From Io17-Chloro-G2 sp034428715 (GTDB lineage Bacteria; Chloroflexota; Dehalococcoidia; Lucifugimonadales; UBA3495), in NCBI GenBank assembly GCA_034428715.1, contig DAOUHE010000239.1, positions 1 through 8,995 of the forward strand: a stretch of 8,995 nucleotides of DNA. Reading direction: 5' to 3'. Under the pieces are notes generated by a model. That model was not told the DNA's origin. It searched no databases and saw only the letters and a program-made list of their open reading frames with translations. Below, piece by piece: positions 7,321-8,995 of the stretch. How positions within the stretch are numbered: position 1 is the first letter of the stretch; every line of letters starts with the position of its first letter. The translations under genes and the position numbers were made by a program.

Positions 7321-7513
7321 AGCCTGAATGTGGCCCCGAGTATTCGGGGCTGAAAAGGGAAGCCGGTGTAAATCCGGCGCGGTCCCGCCACTGTAACTGG
7401 CGGGCGCTCCCCGCATCCGCCTTCGGCGGAGTCACTGGCACCGATCGATCGGGGCTGGGAAGGCCTGGAGCGCGCGCTTAATAGCCAGAAGCCAGGAGAC
7501 CTGCTTTCAGGTT
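7321..7513 (+). ncRNA. Second cobalamin riboswitch, controlling the fhuF-like unit
   Basis: This is closer to consensus than the first switch. P1 forms between AGCCTGAA (7321-7328) and TTCAGGTT (7506-7513) with one G-U pair. GCCCCGA and the CGGGGC at 7345-7350 form the next hairpin, followed by TGAAAAGGGAA. The P3-type stem pairs GCCGG (7362-7366) with CCGGC (7374-7378). The consensus GCGGTCCCGCCACTGT follows at 7379-7394. A long arm includes TCCGCC-TTC-GGCGGA (7416-7430). The B12 box AAGCCAGGAGACCTGC is at 7489-7504. An AT-rich stretch TAAATAT (7314-7320) just upstream could be a -10 element, but I see no matching -35. The switch therefore may act on read-through from cbtA or on its own weak promoter. 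Confidence 0.96.
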
Positions 7514-7559
7514 CGACTTAACGCCTTCGAGGAATAGAGGTAGCACTTGTGACGTTCAC

Positions 7560-7590
7560 AACCCGGCCACGAAAGCCGGGTTTTTTGTTT
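7560..7590 (+). terminator. Rho-independent terminator, expression platform of riboswitch 2
   Basis: AACCCGGC (7560-7567) pairs perfectly with GCCGGGTT (7575-7582) around the loop CACGAAA, with a TTTTTTGTTT tract from 7581. It lies 46 bases after the riboswitch and 97 bases before the likely fhuF-like start. This is the classic layout for premature termination when cobalamin is bound. Confidence 0.92.
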
Positions 7591-7686
7591 GCGGTCAACG
7601 TACTCCAATTAGGGAGGGAAAGCCTGAGTTTTTCCTTCAAAGAGTCCAAGAGTTCGAAAACCAGATTAACCATTGCAGGGGTCAGG

Positions 7687-8530
7687 ATGAATATTAGGAC
7701 GCCAGTACCCAAGGGATCCGGCGTGGTTAGCGGCGAACCCCCTATTGTGGAAAGTATGCGCCGGGCCGGCGCTCTAAGCGACTTGTTCTTCCTGCCGGTT
7801 CGGGACCAGAACCAGGGAGAATGGATTGAGGCGCTATCCCTGTTTCAAGAGGACTACCCGCGGCCGGAAGACCTGGTCGTTGCCAACGGGCGAGACCGAT
7901 GGGGCTCGGAGAACCGCCACCTTGCCGGTTCCAGCTTCATCGTCGCCTACCTGACTCGTCTGACGTACCCTCTGATCTCCCAATACTTGCTGGAAAAGCG
8001 AGTCCTCAACGTGTCCTTGAGCAACCTGGTGTTCCACTGGGACGGCCCTTAGCAGCCCGAGCTTTGCGGCTCTCCCGAATGATCCCGCATCCGGCCATCC
8101 TGACGCCCGAGTTGTTCCGGATGAGGCGGCTTTATATACCCAGCTCAAGGAATGGCTGTTCGACTCCAATTTTAAACTGGTGATCCCATCACTCCGCCGG
8201 GCGGCGCGGGCCAGCCTGAAAGTGTCCTGGAACGCGGTGGCATCTTCCTGTGCCCAGGTATTTCACGGGCTGTATTACTTGGGTGAAGAACCTGAGATGG
8301 TTGTCAGGAATGCCGAGGCTTTCTTCGGCGACCCATCGTCCCCGGCTTACCAGCAAGTGACCATGGAAGTGGTCGAACACCTGGGCAACCGGGGCTATTT
8401 CGCCAGGCGCGCCGGTTGTTGCCTTTGGTGGCGAGGATCAGAGGCAGGGAGTTACTGCTCCGGCTGCATATTGCTATCCAAGGAGCAACAAGACGCCGAG
8501 TTTCGGCGGTTGCTAAAAGAGCAGCGGTAA
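7687..8530 (+). pseudogene. FhuF-like 2Fe-2S protein, interrupted by one frameshift
   Basis: FhuF proteins are cytoplasmic 2Fe-2S reductases, best known for releasing iron from ferric siderophores. Read as one gene this encodes about 280 residues, near the 262 of E. coli FhuF. The C-terminus has the cluster motif: CC, eleven residues, then C-S-G-C (CCLWWRGSEAGSYCSGC), followed by a KEQQDAEFRRLL helix. The first part (7687-8052) stops at TAG. The second part is open in the +1 frame from 8021 to 8530 (TALSSPSFAAL onward). The switch must therefore fall between 8021 and 8052, probably near the GGG at 8039-8041, where one base fewer would restore the frame. The ATG at 7687 follows AGGGG (7677-7681); a GTG at 7549 would put the terminator inside the gene. 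A B12 riboswitch points to a corrinoid-related role. Real decay, a sequencing error and programmed frameshifting are all possible. Confidence 0.75.
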
Positions 8531-8551
8531 ATGAGTAATTTATTGGAGACC

Positions 8552-8557
8552 AGGAGG
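8552..8557 (+). promoter_or_regulatory. Ribosome binding site that sets the lipoprotein start
   Basis: A perfect AGGAGG lies six bases before the ATG at 8564. It makes that start much better than the in-frame ATG at 8531, which directly abuts the fhuF-like stop and would place charged residues ahead of the signal peptide. Confidence 0.7.
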
Positions 8558-8563
8558 CATCGT

Positions 8564-8746
8564 ATGAGAATTGATCTGGGCAAATCGATGTCCAAAATAT
8601 TCTTAACGTCGTTGATGTCAGCAACGTTGACTGCCCTTGCTTGCGGCGGCGGCAAAGCGCAAGTGCCAAGCCAACCAACCATTGATGCTACTACGGTAAC
8701 GGCGCCAAGCAATGCCGCAACGCTGGGGGAGGAGCGCGTCTTATAA
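8564..8746 (+). pseudogene. Truncated lipoprotein, likely exported binding protein cut by an IS
   Basis: The 60-residue product begins MRIDLGKSMSKIF, then a hydrophobic stretch LTSLMSATLTALAC with a relaxed lipobox ending in Cys at residue 28. A CGGGK start and a Ser/Thr/Pro-rich linker follow, as in lipid-anchored substrate-binding proteins. The frame then ends at TAA (8744-8746), exactly where transposon-like sequence begins, before any folded domain. Such a signal-plus-linker is normally followed by a domain of 250 or more residues. Behind a B12 riboswitch a corrinoid-binding protein (BtuF-like) would be expected, but nothing left in the sequence identifies it. Either the gene was cut by the insertion or this is a genuine small lipoprotein; the first is likelier. 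Confidence 0.6.
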
Positions 8747-8995
8747 GGAACTGTCACGAAATAACTTGTTCTTCACTACATGCTCAGCTATACTTAATGG
8801 GTGATAGTTGAAGGAGCGATTCAAGCTCGTTACCAAGCGATTGCCCCCGTTGTGGACGAGCGGGTGGGGCGGCTGGTGCTTGCCGCTGAGGCGTCGGCGG
8901 CCGGGCGTGGTGGCCAGGCAGCGGTTGCAAGGGCCACCGGAGCTTCTCGCGGGACGATTCGCCGCGGCATACGGGAGTTGGGCCAGCCGGCCGTA
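8747..8995 (+). mobile_element. Left part of an ISAzo13-family insertion sequence
   Basis: Sequence character changes after the lipoprotein stop. GGAACTGTCACGAAATAACT at 8747-8766 looks like a terminal inverted repeat, followed by a short leader and the start of an ISAzo13-type transposase at 8801. The right end lies outside the window, so neither the inverted repeat nor a target duplication can be confirmed. The exact left boundary is inferred from where the lipoprotein frame ends. Confidence 0.65.
8801..8995 (+). CDS. ISAzo13-family transposase, N-terminal 65 residues
   Basis: The frame opens with GTG at 8801, just after an in-frame TAA at 8795-8797, and runs off the window edge. The pattern is ARYQAIAPVVDERVGRLVLAAEA, then AAGRGGQAAVARATGASRGTIRRGIREL. 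It matches the start of ISAzo13-type transposases: a helix with a DER motif, an AAEA segment, a GRGG turn, then a helix-turn-helix that probably binds the element's ends. The catalytic domain lies outside the window. The ribosome site is weak, which is common in insertion sequences. Confidence 0.8.
   Translation, partial: MIVEGAIQARYQAIAPVVDERVGRLVLAAEASAAGRGGQAAVARATGASRGTIRRGIRELGQPAV

Noticed and set aside
7549..7686. GTG start at 7549 for the fhuF-like gene
   Set aside because: It would put the riboswitch terminator inside the coding region; the ATG at 7687 has a better ribosome site and gives a family-like length.
8043..8183. A third frame covering the region between the two fhuF-like parts (ending in TGA at 8181-8183)
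   Set aside because: The +1 frame is open from 8021 through 8530 and joins the parts directly, so only one frameshift is needed and this frame is not used.

Overview
The window is a vitamin B12 (cobalamin) locus from a moderately GC-rich bacterium. All recognisable genes are on the + strand. The gene mix is a free-standing CbiE, CobN, the CbtAB cobalt transporter and an ISAzo13-type transposase. It would suit an environmental lineage such as Chloroflexota, but the sequence does not fix the taxon and this is only a guess.

Layout. Positions 1-255 hold no gene I can support. A sigma70-like promoter (256-284) leads into a cobalamin riboswitch (about 372-537) and a rho-independent terminator (626-657). 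Behind this switch comes a run of same-strand genes: cbiE (740-1489), cobN (1493-5383), a small protein resembling HutX/ChuX heme-carrier domains (5425-5850), cbtB (5938-6144) and, after a 348-base gene-free gap, cbtA (6493-7275). No U-tract terminator is visible inside this run. A second cobalamin riboswitch (about 7321-7513) with a strong terminator (7560-7590) then opens a new unit: a FhuF-like 2Fe-2S protein broken by one frameshift (7687-8530) and a short lipoprotein (8564-8746) that stops where an ISAzo13-family insertion sequence begins (8747 to the window edge).

How the genes fit together. CbtA and CbtB are a predicted cobalt importer. CobN is the large subunit of the ATP-dependent cobaltochelatase that inserts cobalt into the corrin ring. 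CbiE methylates the ring in the same pathway. The HutX-like protein may handle a tetrapyrrole or metal in the cytoplasm (inference). The second unit looks like a corrinoid or iron reductase plus the start of an exported binding protein, both damaged. Each unit appears to be shut off by premature termination when cobalamin is plentiful.

The points most worth a second look are: the HutX-like gene inside the cobalt operon; a palindromic repeat that has become coding sequence inside CobN; the riboswitch-controlled FhuF-like gene with its single frameshift; and the insertion sequence that cuts off the lipoprotein behind it.
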